A stretch of DNA of 64,000 nt from an uncultured Candidatus Nemicrothrix sp. (GCA_913055915.1 CAJXKL010000010.1:1-64000); one strand, 5' to 3'; counted from the stretch's first letter, positions 34,114 through 42,523 are shown. Notes: generated by a model not told the origin, from the sequence alone. Numbers and translations are program-made.

Positions 34114-35199
34114 TCAGCGGCTGGTGTTGCGCCGCCGTCTTGCCTGTCGCTCGACTGCGATGTCAACGAGGCGGTCGATCAGGCCCGGATAGGACAGCCC
34201 GGCCTTCTGCCAGAGCCTGGGGTACATCGAGATTGGTGTAAACCCCGGGATCGTGTTGACCTCGTTCAGGAGCGGGCCGCGACCGTCATCAGGTAGGAAG
34301 AAGTCGATCCGGGCCATTCCAGAACAGCGCACAGCGGCGAACGCACGAGCCGCCAGTTCCTGAAACCTGACAACGGTCTCGGGGTCGAGGTCTGGGTCGT
34401 CGATCAACTCGGCCGTTCCATCCTCGTACTTGTCCGCATAGTCGTAGAACTCCCCACCCGGCCGGACCTCGCCGGGGCCCGACACCTGCGGAACGCGGTC
34501 TCCGAGCACGGCCAACTCGATTTCGCGGCCCGTCACCGCCTCCTCGACAACCAGCCACTCGTCGTAGGTGGATGCCATCTCGAGTGCTCTCCCGAGGGAT
34601 TCCGTGTCGGTGGCCTTCATCACGCCGATCGAGGAGCCCAAGTTGGCTGGCTTTACGAACACGTGGGGTCCCAACTCGGTCAGCAACCTGGTTAGAAGGG
34701 TAGACCTGGCGTCGGTGCCCGCTGATCCCAGGTCGTCGACGTGCAGGCCCCTGTAGCGGGCCTGGGGTATCCCGTGCCCGTGCAGGATCTCCTTGGTGGC
34801 GACCTTGTCCATTGCGAGAGAGGAGCCCAGGACGCCGGCACCCACATACGGGACGTCGGCCAACTCGAGGAGTCCCTGGACCGTTCCGTCCTCGCCGAGG
34901 GGGCCGTGGAGGAGCGGGAACACTGCGACAGGTCCAAGCGTAGACAGTTCGGCCAGGCGCGGCAGTGGGTCCCAGATGGCACCTGACGGATCAAGGCGAT
35001 CGGGAAGGTCACCTGAGTCGAGGGCTTCGACCGCAGAGCCTGCGAGGAACCAGTCTCCTTCACGGCTGATGCCGACAGGCAACACCTCGAAACGTGACCT
35101 GTCGATGGCCTCCAGTACATGGCGTGCCGAGATGCAGGAGACCTCATGTTCGGCGCTCTGGCCGCCAAAGAGCAGGACCAGGCATCTCCTCTGGCTCAT
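34114..35199 (-). CDS. ddl: D-alanine--D-alanine ligase
   Basis: A 361-residue ATP-grasp ligase. The N-terminal LVLLFGGQSAEHEVS is diagnostic, as are FPLLHGPLGEDGTVQG, FVKPANLGSSIGV and the C-terminal LLNEVNTIPGFTPISMYPRLW. It makes D-Ala-D-Ala for peptidoglycan in the cytoplasm. The start is ATG 35199 (MSQRRCLV); a GTG at 35208 is possible. It is divergent from murF, whose product uses the dipeptide, and convergent with the TetR gene (one base between the stop codons). Confidence 0.94.
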   Translation of the reverse strand: MSQRRCLVLLFGGQSAEHEVSCISARHVLEAIDRSRFEVLPVGISREGDWFLAGSAVEALDSGDLPDRLDPSGAIWDPLPRLAELSTLGPVAVFPLLHGPLGEDGTVQGLLELADVPYVGAGVLGSSLAMDKVATKEILHGHGIPQARYRGLHVDDLGSAGTDARSTLLTRLLTELGPHVFVKPANLGSSIGVMKATDTESLGRALEMASTYDEWLVVEEAVTGREIELAVLGDRVPQVSGPGEVRPGGEFYDYADKYEDGTAELIDDPDLDPETVVRFQELAARAFAAVRCSGMARIDFFLPDDGRGPLLNEVNTIPGFTPISMYPRLWQKAGLSYPGLIDRLVDIAVERQARRRRNTSR

Positions 35200-35318
35200 C
35201 TCAGCCACCCATTCCCAACAGGTCCTCCACGGCGGCATCGTAGGACCTGTCGGGGACGTGGCGACGGCACCCGGAGGGTGGCACCTCATGGGCGGTCCGG
35301 GCTGGGAGACTCAATCCC

Positions 35319-36635
35319 GTGAAGTTTCTGGCATCCCAGGTCGCTGCTGCCGTCGACGGTGAACTGTTCGGCGATGACATCCTCCTGGACGGCGCAACCC
35401 AGGACTCGCGGTCGGTCACTCCAGGTTGTCTGTTTGTGCCGCTGCTGGCCGAGCGGGACGGCCACGAGTTCATCGGTGAGGCCCTGGATGCCGGTGCAAC
35501 CGCCTTCCTCACCTCCAACGGGTCAGATGTCGGCCGTGCAACAGGTGTTCGTGTCCCTGACACCGCTGCAGCTCTGATGGTGCTCGGCGCAACCGCCCGG
35601 CGTTCCATGAGCATGCCGGTGGTTGGCATTACGGGATCGGTCGGCAAGACATCGGCCAAGGACATGACCGTGGCCGTTCTGGCTCGGGGCGGTCCGGTCC
35701 ACTCCAGCCCACGGTCGTTCAACAACGAGATCGGTGTTCCCCTCACCCTGGTGAACGCACCCGACGAACCGGCGGCTCTCGTGCTTGAACTCGGTGCCAG
35801 GCAGGAGGGCGACATTGCTCTGTTGTGTGGTATGGCCCGCCCCGATGTGGGGGTCATCACAACGGTCGCTGCGGTCCACACCGGGGTCATGGGTTCGGTC
35901 GATGCTGTAGCGAGAACAAAGGGCGAACTGTTGGACGGTCTGCCGTCTGACGGATGTGCCGTCCTGGCCGCCGATGTCCCTGCTGTCATGGCACAGGCAC
36001 CTCGTTCGCGTGCGAGACAACTCACCTTCGGAGCAGCGGGTGAGGTCCGGGCATCGGGCATCAGCATCGACGAGCGCCTACATGCGTCATTCCGGCTGGA
36101 ATCGCCGTGGGGTCGGACCGAGGTCCACCTCTGGGTGCCGGGGGTGCACATGGTCGACAACGCCCTGGCGGCAGCGGCGGTGGGCCTTGTGCTCGGCGTC
36201 CCCCTCGAAGAAGTGGCAGTCGGCCTGGGCAAGGCCCGACTGTCTCCTGGGCGGATGCAGATCACAACGGCAACATCAGGTCTGCTGGTGGTGAACGACG
36301 CCTACAACGCCAACCCCACCTCTGTGGGGGCCGCACTGCGGGCCGTCGCGTCGCTACCGGGTGGGGGGCGCAGGCTTGCCGTACTCGGCCTGATGGCCGA
36401 ACTGGGCGGGGAGTCCAGCGAAGCCCACCTGCAGGTGGTGGCCCTGGCCCATGAACTCGGTGTCGAGGTCCTCGCCGTCGACACCGAGTTCTACGGCATC
36501 GAACCGCTGCACGGCGTAGACGAGGCCCTGGATGTGATCACCAGCCTGAACCTCGGCGAAGGTGACTCAGTGCTGGTCAAGGGCAGCCTCGTAGCCGGCC
36601 TTCAGGAACTTGCCGAGAAACTGGTCGCCACCTGA
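35319..36635 (+). CDS. murF: UDP-N-acetylmuramoyl-tripeptide--D-alanyl-D-alanine ligase (MurF)
   Basis: A 438-residue Mur ligase. The ATP loop is VVGITGSVGKTSAKD, with RSFNNEIGVPLTL and the HMVDNALAAAAVGL and NDAYNANPTSV motifs of MurF. It adds D-Ala-D-Ala to the muramoyl tripeptide. The start is GTG 35319. It is divergent from ddl and not in the dcw cluster here, so the peptidoglycan genes are scattered. A weak hairpin follows the stop before the convergent zinc-ribbon gene. Confidence 0.94.
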   Translation: MKFLASQVAAAVDGELFGDDILLDGATQDSRSVTPGCLFVPLLAERDGHEFIGEALDAGATAFLTSNGSDVGRATGVRVPDTAAALMVLGATARRSMSMPVVGITGSVGKTSAKDMTVAVLARGGPVHSSPRSFNNEIGVPLTLVNAPDEPAALVLELGARQEGDIALLCGMARPDVGVITTVAAVHTGVMGSVDAVARTKGELLDGLPSDGCAVLAADVPAVMAQAPRSRARQLTFGAAGEVRASGISIDERLHASFRLESPWGRTEVHLWVPGVHMVDNALAAAAVGLVLGVPLEEVAVGLGKARLSPGRMQITTATSGLLVVNDAYNANPTSVGAALRAVASLPGGGRRLAVLGLMAELGGESSEAHLQVVALAHELGVEVLAVDTEFYGIEPLHGVDEALDVITSLNLGEGDSVLVKGSLVAGLQELAEKLVAT

Positions 36636-36645
36636 GAGGAGCGCC

Positions 36646-36978
36646 TCAGTCTCCGTCGACCGGAAGCTCGGTCGGTCGCAGGGGCGTGTTGCTCTGGTTC
36701 CACACAGCCAGTTGCTCGGCGTCACACGTTCGACAGAGTTGAACCACCTGCATCGACTGGATTGACAGCTGGGTTCCACGTGACTTCTCGACAATTGACC
36801 GAAGTGCAGGCCGAACATCGGTTGAGGAACATGTTGGACAGGTGGGGGTGAGGTCCCGCTCCCAGACAAGGGAGCAGGCACCGCAGGAGACGGTGATCGT
36901 TTCGTTACCCGGCGGACCGGTGCGGGTGCCGGCCAGGTCATCCTCTTCACCACAGCCGGGACAGCAGATTGCATCCAC
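36646..36978 (-). CDS. Small protein with four CxxC zinc-ribbon knuckles
   Basis: A 110-residue protein with Cys pairs CPGCG, CGACS, CPTCS and CRTC. The spacing suggests two zinc ribbons. There is no further recognisable domain, so it may bind nucleic acid or protein. The GTG at 36978 is chosen since TACCGT ends 7 bases upstream, while the frame stays open to a GTG at 37014. It is convergent with murF and lies 78 bp before the tRNA-Val gene on the other strand. Confidence 0.6.
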   Translation of the reverse strand: MDAICCPGCGEEDDLAGTRTGPPGNETITVSCGACSLVWERDLTPTCPTCSSTDVRPALRSIVEKSRGTQLSIQSMQVVQLCRTCDAEQLAVWNQSNTPLRPTELPVDGD

Positions 36979-36985
36979 GGGTACA

Positions 36986-36991
36986 ACGGTA
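36986..36991 (-). promoter_or_regulatory. -10 box of a leaderless promoter (zinc-ribbon gene)
   Basis: TACCGT on the minus strand ends 7 bases before GTG 36978. Confidence 0.4.
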
Positions 36992-37056
36992 GTGGCGGTG
37001 GTAGCGCCGGGCACCGGTGCCGCGAGAGAGACCCGGCTGTAACCTCGTCGATCTGC

Positions 37057-37133
37057 GGACCGTTAGCTCAGCTGGCTAGAGCGCTCGCCTCACACGCGAG
37101 AGGTCACTGGTTCAAGTCCAGTACGGTCCACCA
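37057..37133 (+). tRNA. tRNA-Val (anticodon CAC)
   Basis: A complete 77-base tRNA with encoded CCA. Acceptor stem GGACCGT pairs with ACGGTCC at 37123-37129; discriminator A; CCA at 37131-37133. The anticodon arm is CTCGC-CTCACAC-GCGAG, giving anticodon CAC (reads GUG Val codons). The T arm is ACTGG-TTCAAGT-CCAGT. Its 3' half is repeated at 39186-39245 (59 of 60 bases) and, more diverged, at 40127-40170. Confidence 0.95.
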
Positions 37134-37300
37134 AAAAGCCTGTTGATCTGCATCGTTGGTGCGGGCCTTGGTTCTTTGGGTGGTTCTTAGTCGGTAACTC
37201 ACCCCCCGCTTGAAGGGAGAAGTGAGTGGACACAAGACGGCCACCTTTCTTCGCTTCCACCTGACGTCCACGCGTATCTACACTGAAAGCGCTGTTGGCG

Positions 37301-37337
37301 CCCACCCCCCTCAGGGGAACCCACCCCCCTCAGGGGA
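37301..37337. repeat. Tandem pair of 18-bp stem-loop repeats
   Basis: CCCACCCCCCTCAGGGGA occurs at 37301-37318 and 37320-37337, 20 bp before the PAP2 start. Each contains CCCC-TCA-GGGG, a small hairpin. A similar unit (TCCC-TTA-GGGA) is at 39089-39099. These may be transcription or binding signals of the island. Confidence 0.5.
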
Positions 37338-37356
37338 GGGGTGACAGACTCAAACC

Positions 37357-38010
37357 GTGAAGAAGTACGCGGTTGTGTCGCTGGCTTCGTCGGTTGCTCT
37401 CACACTGGCAGTACGGGCCGACGGGCCACTGTATGGAGAAGTAGGGATGTCTCGCTGGACACGGGATAACACCCCCGTAGTCATTGACCTGTGCGCCAAA
37501 ATCATTGACCCAGCAATTTCTGACATAGGGGCACCTTTGGTGTTCGTGGCAACCGCGTTGCTGGTGTGGTGGCGTTGGGGTCGGTACCCCGCAGTGATTC
37601 TGGGTCTGGCCGGAGCGCTTACTGGTCTAACCCGGGTGGGCGATCTCGTGAACCGCCCACGACCGACATCGGCGGTGACGTGGACCGACTACTCATTCGG
37701 CAACGGCGGTTACCCCAGCGGACACGTGGTGTTCACAGTGCTCGTTCTGGGCACTGTCGCGATGTTGGCCCGTCGCCATGCGAAGCCCCGGACAGCAACG
37801 TGGATTGCAGCAACGATGCTTTTGTTGATCGTCCTGACGGCGTGGTCGCGGATAAGCGAGTTGGAACACTGGCCGTTGGACGTGGCCGGGGGGGTACTCA
37901 TTGGGTTGACAGGACTGTTTGGGATCGTTTGGGTACACCGGCGCGTTGCTGCACTGGCAATGAGTAGTCCGCGTCTCAAACGATTCCTGCAATTACAACC
38001 GGCCGACTAG
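37357..38010 (+). CDS. PAP2 superfamily phosphatase, membrane-bound
   Basis: A 217-residue membrane protein of the PAP2/PgpB group with about five hydrophobic segments. All three catalytic motifs are visible: KxxxxxxRP-like RVGDLVNRPRP, PSGH in GGYPSGHVVF, and SRxxxxxHxxxD as SRISELEHWPLD. It should dephosphorylate a lipid phosphate or isoprenyl diphosphate on the outer side of the membrane. It starts at GTG 37357. It lies in the tRNA-bounded island and has lower GC than its neighbours by eye. Confidence 0.88.
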   Translation: MKKYAVVSLASSVALTLAVRADGPLYGEVGMSRWTRDNTPVVIDLCAKIIDPAISDIGAPLVFVATALLVWWRWGRYPAVILGLAGALTGLTRVGDLVNRPRPTSAVTWTDYSFGNGGYPSGHVVFTVLVLGTVAMLARRHAKPRTATWIAATMLLLIVLTAWSRISELEHWPLDVAGGVLIGLTGLFGIVWVHRRVAALAMSSPRLKRFLQLQPAD

Positions 38011-38114
38011 CCGCCGAGGAGAGTCGCCCGTCCGGGTTCCTGTCGAAAGGACAAGCCGAACAGGCAAAGAGGCGTCCGTATCACGGCTGACCGCCTGCGC
38101 GCATCTGAGGTTCG

Positions 38115-38140
38115 CACCTTGGGGCTCCGATGGTCGCCCC
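38115..38140. repeat. Island repeat, copy 1 (hairpin GGGGC...GCCCC)
   Basis: CACCTTGGGGCTCC followed by GATGGTCGCCCC; the first 14 bases are identical to 39061-39074 and 22 of 26 bases match overall. The two copies flank the DUF6159 gene on either side, and each can form a 5-bp GGGGC/GCCCC stem. The 172-bp gap 38011-38182 contains nothing else I can identify. Confidence 0.5.
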
Positions 38141-38182
38141 GCCCCGCTACTACTAGCCCAGCAACTTCGGTTGTGCCGTTCG

Positions 38183-38992
38183 TTAGCGGGAGGTAAACGC
38201 CTCCCGGAGGCCGGCATGTTCAAAGCCTTCTGGGATCGAACCGGTGGTCGCGTACAAGTACAAGGCGGTCTGGAAGACCGCTCCCAGGGCGGTGAGCACC
38301 ACGATGACCAAGGCCGCCCACGGTACTGCCACGACCAGCCCGATCGTTCCGAGCGCGGCGACCACGAGGATGGCTGGCAGTAGAGCCACCACCCCGAGGA
38401 GACCGAATCCAACCCGCGCAGCAAGGTTCTCGCCCCACGTCCGTTTCAGGAGGGACGCTGAGACCTTGAGGCCACTGACCGCCCGGTGGTTGTCAACGAC
38501 AATGGCTGGGATGACCAGGTAGGACGCCGTATCCCAACCCATGCCAATGAGGTTCACCGCAAATCTTCCGATCCGACCGGCCCTGTCCTTCAGGATCGAA
38601 AGCACCAAGCCGACAGTGCCTGTCAACAACGCCCAAGGAAGCAGGCCACCGGCTCGGGTACTGGCCTTGCCAAGGGCAGACCGGACGGTCGGGTCGCCTC
38701 CAGATAACCGCTCGTGGGCGCCGGCCACCAGCGCTCCCTTGAAGAACACTCCGATGAGACTTAGGAGCAACACACTGGCTACCCCAGCAACCAGCAGCGC
38801 CGGATTGACACCTTCTGATTCATCGCCGAGACCCGACGTGTCGACAGCAGCCACGGTCGGGATCCACAACAGTGTTAGGGCGGCTATTGACGTCACAAAA
38901 GACAGGACTGGCAGGACAAGGAGTTCTCGGTCCTTACGTAACACCTGCCATGACACCTTGGCTAGAGCGATCGTTCGCGAGAAGCGTCCCAC
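38183..38992 (-). CDS. DUF6159 family membrane protein
   Basis: A 269-residue membrane protein with about six hydrophobic helices, starting MGRFSRTIALAKVSWQVLRKDRELLVLPVL, which is a reasonable match to DUF6159-type actinobacterial proteins of unknown function. No catalytic motif is seen. The start is GTG 38992, with TACTGT ending 6 bases upstream as a leaderless -10 box. It is the second cargo gene of the tRNA-bounded island and is flanked by the 26-bp repeats. Confidence 0.72.
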   Translation of the reverse strand: MGRFSRTIALAKVSWQVLRKDRELLVLPVLSFVTSIAALTLLWIPTVAAVDTSGLGDESEGVNPALLVAGVASVLLLSLIGVFFKGALVAGAHERLSGGDPTVRSALGKASTRAGGLLPWALLTGTVGLVLSILKDRAGRIGRFAVNLIGMGWDTASYLVIPAIVVDNHRAVSGLKVSASLLKRTWGENLAARVGFGLLGVVALLPAILVVAALGTIGLVVAVPWAALVIVVLTALGAVFQTALYLYATTGSIPEGFEHAGLREAFTSR

Positions 38993-39060
38993 GATGTGAC
39001 AGTACCGAAATTTCTGAGAGTGAGACGCCTATTTGACGGCTGATCGGCTGATCGTATCTA

Positions 39061-39099
39061 CACCTTGGGGCTCCTTATGTCGCCCCACTCCCTTAGGGA
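39061..39099. repeat. Island repeat, copy 2, plus related stem-loop
   Basis: CACCTTGGGGCTCC at 39061-39074 with TTATGTCGCCCC to 39086 is the second copy of the 38115 repeat. It is followed at 39089-39099 by TCCC-TTA-GGGA, a stem-loop akin to the pair at 37301. Both lie 70-110 bp upstream of the DUF6159 start. Confidence 0.5.
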
Positions 39100-39185
39100 A
39101 CTGACCTCCCGCCTAGGCCGCTATCCACTGTCACTAGTCGGGCGTATTCTGCGGTTTGACAACGAGGTAGTTGCCGACACTGGGT

Positions 39186-39245
39186 TGGCTAGAGTGCTCG
39201 CCTCACACGCGAGAGGTCACTGGTTCAAGTCCAGTACGGTCCACC
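39186..39245 (+). repeat. Partial tRNA-Val copy (probable attachment-site duplicate 1)
   Basis: Sixty bases match 37073-37132 of the intact tRNA-Val with one difference (C to T). The copy lacks the acceptor 5' strand and the start of the D arm, so it is not a functional tRNA. It marks the far end of the first island unit. Confidence 0.85.
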
Positions 39246-39266
39246 GAATTATTCTCTGATCTGTGG

Positions 39267-39977
39267 CTATTCCGGGTCGAGAGGCTGTCTGAAGTTGATC
39301 GATTCCCACAGTCGATCGTGGACGTCGGATTCGTGGTTCCCGGCCCCGAGATCGATGGTCATGCCACCTGCTGATACTTCCTCTCCGTCTATTGCCTCGA
39401 CGAGTTCAATGCCTTCTCCGGGTGGAAGTCCGCCAACCATCAGTTCAACATTGGCGTTCCATTCGGCTACCCCGTCGCTTCGGCAGTAGACGATTCTGGT
39501 CCGGTGCATCCGATTGGCCGAATCCAGTAATCCGGCAACGAACCGTGGACCGGCCAGGCCGCTGTTTCCCCACAGGGCTTCGGCCTCATCGAAGGCTGAA
39601 GGAGTGCCTGAGCCGATCTCCTCAGCGTCTCTCCCCACTGGCCGGTACTTCGGGTCGGGTGCTACCAACACCAACTCGCCGAACTCGATCGATGCGTCCG
39701 TGGTCGATGCCTGGTTGACGAATCGGACAGCTACCTGGCATCCCATTGAGAGCCCGATGACGTTGATCTCTGTGATGTCGTTACGTCGCACCTCCAACCA
39801 TTCCAGTGCCCTGTCAAGACGTGCCCTGAGGGAGTCGCCGCCCTTCAGGCAGTAGTTCCAGTAGGTGGACACTCTGGATCCGATCAGTGCTTCCAGACCG
39901 CCGGCAGCAGTGGCATGGCCCTCATGGAGACCCCGGTAGCCGTCGAAGATGATCAGGGCCGGAGCCGAGGTTCTCAC
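39267..39977 (-). CDS. Alpha/beta hydrolase-like protein
   Basis: A 236-residue protein. The nucleophile elbow is INVIGLSMGCQVAVRF (Gly-x-Ser-x-Gly-like), preceded by a strand LIIFDGYRGLHEGHA, and the C-terminal GAGNHESDVHDRLW provides a His. It lacks a signal peptide and its substrate is unknown. It is the only gene in the second unit of the island and faces away from the tRNA. Start is taken at ATG 39977. Overall similarity is to general serine hydrolases; an esterase is likely. Confidence 0.62.
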   Translation of the reverse strand: MRTSAPALIIFDGYRGLHEGHATAAGGLEALIGSRVSTYWNYCLKGGDSLRARLDRALEWLEVRRNDITEINVIGLSMGCQVAVRFVNQASTTDASIEFGELVLVAPDPKYRPVGRDAEEIGSGTPSAFDEAEALWGNSGLAGPRFVAGLLDSANRMHRTRIVYCRSDGVAEWNANVELMVGGLPPGEGIELVEAIDGEEVSAGGMTIDLGAGNHESDVHDRLWESINFRQPLDPE

Positions 39978-40302
39978 AGCGGGAGTACCGGGCAGTTGTT
40001 CAAGAACCTGACCTGCTGGCTACGCGGGAAGTGGATCCCTGGGCGGACATGAGGGGATCCTCGCACGGTGGTTGGCTCTGTGTCACAGGTAGCTGAAGTC
40101 TGCGAGCGCATCAGGAGATCTCGCTTCTCACACGCGAGAGGCCACTGGTTCGAGTCCGGTACGGCCCACCACTCGCTCCCTTCAGGTCACCGCCCGTTGG
40201 ATTCCCACAGGCGGCCTGTGACACACTCGGAGGCCTGTCGGATGCCATGGCGTCCGGCCACTGAGCACGGGCGTGTATGCCCTGCAGAACCGGGGGTGAC
40301 CG
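39978..40302. other. 325-bp non-coding stretch with tRNA remnant
   Basis: No convincing gene is seen. The notable content is the second partial tRNA-Val copy at 40127-40170. The short reading frames here are shadows of the tRNA sequence. A GGGGGTGA ribosome-binding site for the next gene begins near 40289. Confidence 0.6.
40127..40170 (+). repeat. Diverged partial tRNA-Val copy (probable attachment-site duplicate 2)
   Basis: Forty of 44 bases match 37089-37132, from the anticodon loop to the CC of CCA. Three changes keep tRNA-like pairing potential (CTGG with CCGG, GGCCC as an acceptor 3' strand), so it may come from a different tRNA-Val allele. No 5' half is present. Confidence 0.7.
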
Positions 40303-42054
40303 ATGGCCGAGCAGTACTTCCTTGGAACCGGGGCTTCAGAGCGTTTTCCGCTGTGGACCCGAGCCAACGTGGGCGAGGTCTTCCCCGACCCGGTGGCGAT
40401 GAGCTCGTTCGACTTTGCCTTCGCCAACGCCGACGGGATACGCATGGCGGAACTTGGTTGGCGCGACTCGTACGTAAAGGTTGGAGCCTTCACCGAGGAC
40501 GAGTTCGATCCGGAGCGTCCGGTGATTCTCGGGGTCTTCGGCGGCTACGCGTACCTGAATGCATCGATCATGCGCATCTATGGAGAGCGGGCTCCCGGTC
40601 TTTCGGCAGCCGATATCGACGCCCAGTTCTTCGGGATTCAGCCCGGCATCCCCGACTACGAACCCCACCCCGATGACGCTGATCCGGAGGCTGAGGCACG
40701 CATCGGTGCGACCTTCGGGTGGGTGCTGACGACCGACGGCCTGCCTGAGGTGGCAGCAGACGAGGAGGCCGTCGATGCGCTGCGTGCACAGAGGCCTGAC
40801 TTCGAGAAAATGGAGGACGCTGAGCTGCTGGAATGGGCTGAGGGGATCCTAGATGACAGCTTTCGCCACCTCTTCGCGCAGCACCTGTTCATCACGCTGT
40901 TGGCGACCCTTCCGGCCGGCATCATCACCGAGGTCTGCACCGCCCTGGGTCGACCCCAGGACGCCCTGAAGCTGCTGGCCGGCCTGGGTGACGTCGAGTC
41001 GGCTGCACCGTCGATGGTCATGTGGGAACTGGGTCGAATGGTCGCATCCAGCGAAGTTCTGGGAACGGAGTTCGACGTCGGGCTTGATGACCTTGATGGG
41101 CGGATACGGGCACTCGAGGGCGAATCGGCGGGAACCTTCGTTGCTGCCTTCGATGACTTCCTCTATTCATACGGATGCCGTGGACCTAACGAATGGGAGA
41201 CCAGTTGCCCGACATGGGAGACAGACCCGAACCTGGCACTGGCGGCAATCGACCGCATGCGTCTCTCACCAGAGGGGGCCGCCCCCACCGGCAACCAGGC
41301 GAGGATGGCGGCTGACCGGGAACGCCTGGGTGTCGAGATGTACGAGATGCTCGCATCAGACCCTGAGGCCCAGGGTCAGTTCGGAGCTGCCCTTGGATCA
41401 GCCGGGGTGTTCATGCCGGGCCGGGAACGGACCAAGACCAACTGCATAAAGCTCGTGCACGAGGCACGGATGGCCCTGCTGGAGTTCGGCAGGCGAATGG
41501 CCGACAGGGGGGTGTTCCCATCGGTCACGAGTTATGGAATGCTGGCATTCGCCGAGAGCCGCCAGATCGTGGATGACCCGACCGGTTGGCGCGAGCTGAT
41601 CGAGGAGAGGCAGGCGACCTTCGACGAGGTGCGGGAACTCCAGGAGCCGTTCGTGGTTTTCGGTGAGGCACCTGCTCTTGCAACTTGGCCACGCCGTGAT
41701 TCCGTGGAGGCAGTCCCGGTTGGACCGGGAGAGTCCATCCAAGGTGTGCCCGGATGCCCCGGCGTGTCCCGAGGACGGGCTCGTGTTCTGATCGACAGTT
41801 ACGATCCGACCTGCCTGGAACCCGGCGATGTCCTGGTGGCGCCCCTTACCGATCCTTCATGGACACCGCTTTTCGTGCCTGCTGCAGGTGTGGTGGTGGA
41901 TGTGGGTGCACCTCTCAGCCACGCCATCATAGTTAGCCGTGAACTGGGCATTCCGTGTGTCGTTTCAGCCACTGGTGCGACAAAGCGGATTCCCGACGGT
42001 GCTTTCATTGAGGTGAACGGTGAGACCGGCGTGGTTACGGTGCTCGAGGCCTAA
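40303..42054 (+). CDS. PEP-utilising enzyme mobile-domain protein (stand-alone phosphohistidine domain)
   Basis: A 583-residue protein. The C-terminal 100 residues are the swivelling phosphohistidine domain of PEP synthase and PPDK: ADVLV-like LEPGDVLVAPLTDPSWTPL, then VGAPLSHAIIVSRELGIPCV with the phosphorylatable His at 540. The N-terminal 450 residues are helical, start FPLWTRANVGEVFPDP, and resemble the linker part of rifampin phosphotransferase-like proteins, but there is no ATP-grasp or PEP-barrel. A paralog is at 59984-61714. The phosphate donor and acceptor are unknown. The start ATG 40303 has GGGGGTGA upstream. Confidence 0.78.
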   Translation: MAEQYFLGTGASERFPLWTRANVGEVFPDPVAMSSFDFAFANADGIRMAELGWRDSYVKVGAFTEDEFDPERPVILGVFGGYAYLNASIMRIYGERAPGLSAADIDAQFFGIQPGIPDYEPHPDDADPEAEARIGATFGWVLTTDGLPEVAADEEAVDALRAQRPDFEKMEDAELLEWAEGILDDSFRHLFAQHLFITLLATLPAGIITEVCTALGRPQDALKLLAGLGDVESAAPSMVMWELGRMVASSEVLGTEFDVGLDDLDGRIRALEGESAGTFVAAFDDFLYSYGCRGPNEWETSCPTWETDPNLALAAIDRMRLSPEGAAPTGNQARMAADRERLGVEMYEMLASDPEAQGQFGAALGSAGVFMPGRERTKTNCIKLVHEARMALLEFGRRMADRGVFPSVTSYGMLAFAESRQIVDDPTGWRELIEERQATFDEVRELQEPFVVFGEAPALATWPRRDSVEAVPVGPGESIQGVPGCPGVSRGRARVLIDSYDPTCLEPGDVLVAPLTDPSWTPLFVPAAGVVVDVGAPLSHAIIVSRELGIPCVVSATGATKRIPDGAFIEVNGETGVVTVLEA

Positions 42055-42221
42055 CGCTCTAGTGGTGTACCCAGGCCACGGCTCAGCCGGCCTGACTTGG
42101 GATCGAAATGGCTATCGATCAGAGCTTGCAACAGGCACGCTTCTCTTGTTGTTTGATTCCACGACCGATCGAGCCGGCGCCTTTTGGGTGCTGGGTCCGC
42201 GTCGATCGAGTCGAGAGACGA

Positions 42222-42452
42222 CTACTCGAAGCCGATGCTGCCGTAGATGAACTTGTTTGTCACGATGTCTTCGACAGGCAACCCAGCCGGGATGTCCATG
42301 CCTGCATCAGCGCTCTTGTCGATCACGGTTTGGATGTGATCTGGATCCATGTTTCCCACAATCCCATCGACACCGTTGCCGACAGGACCAAAGTCCCTTT
42401 GAGCCTGAGCCGACCATGCAGCCTGCTTTTCGTTGTAGGCACAGAAGTCCTT
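42222..42452 (-). pseudogene. Relic of an ABC transporter substrate-binding protein gene (3' end)
   Basis: On the minus strand about 75 codons read like the C-terminus of NMT1/THI5-type substrate-binding proteins: FGPVGNGVDGIVGNMDPDHI, then PAGLPVEDIVTNKFI and GSIGFE before a stop. Homologs are about 400 residues; here the upstream part is replaced by the next gene in antisense. It therefore looks like the truncated end of a lost gene. In the 482-bp gap 42055-42536 I see nothing else apart from the leaderless -10 box at 42524. Assignment rests on pattern memory. Confidence 0.4.
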
Positions 42453-42523
42453 GACTGCGTGACCGCATCCACGATTTTGGGCCCTCTGCCGCTGGGATGC
42501 CGGGCCGCCCGGGAGTGCCACCG

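Larger units (their letters stand above)
37134..40170. mobile_element. Remnant genomic island(s) at tRNA-Val, bounded by partial tRNA copies
   Basis: The stretch from the end of the intact tRNA-Val to the last partial copy holds a PAP2 phosphatase, a DUF6159 protein and a small hydrolase-like gene, none of which belongs to neighbouring operons. The two partial 3' copies look like displaced attachment sites left by site-specific integration, giving two units: about 2.1 kb (37134-39245) and 0.9 kb (39246-40170). No integrase gene is present, so it is a decayed element or one mobilised in trans. Confidence 0.5.

Noticed and set aside
37090-37305. Minus-strand frame ending in DRTGLEPVTSRV
   Set aside because: This is the typical spurious translation antisense to a tRNA gene.
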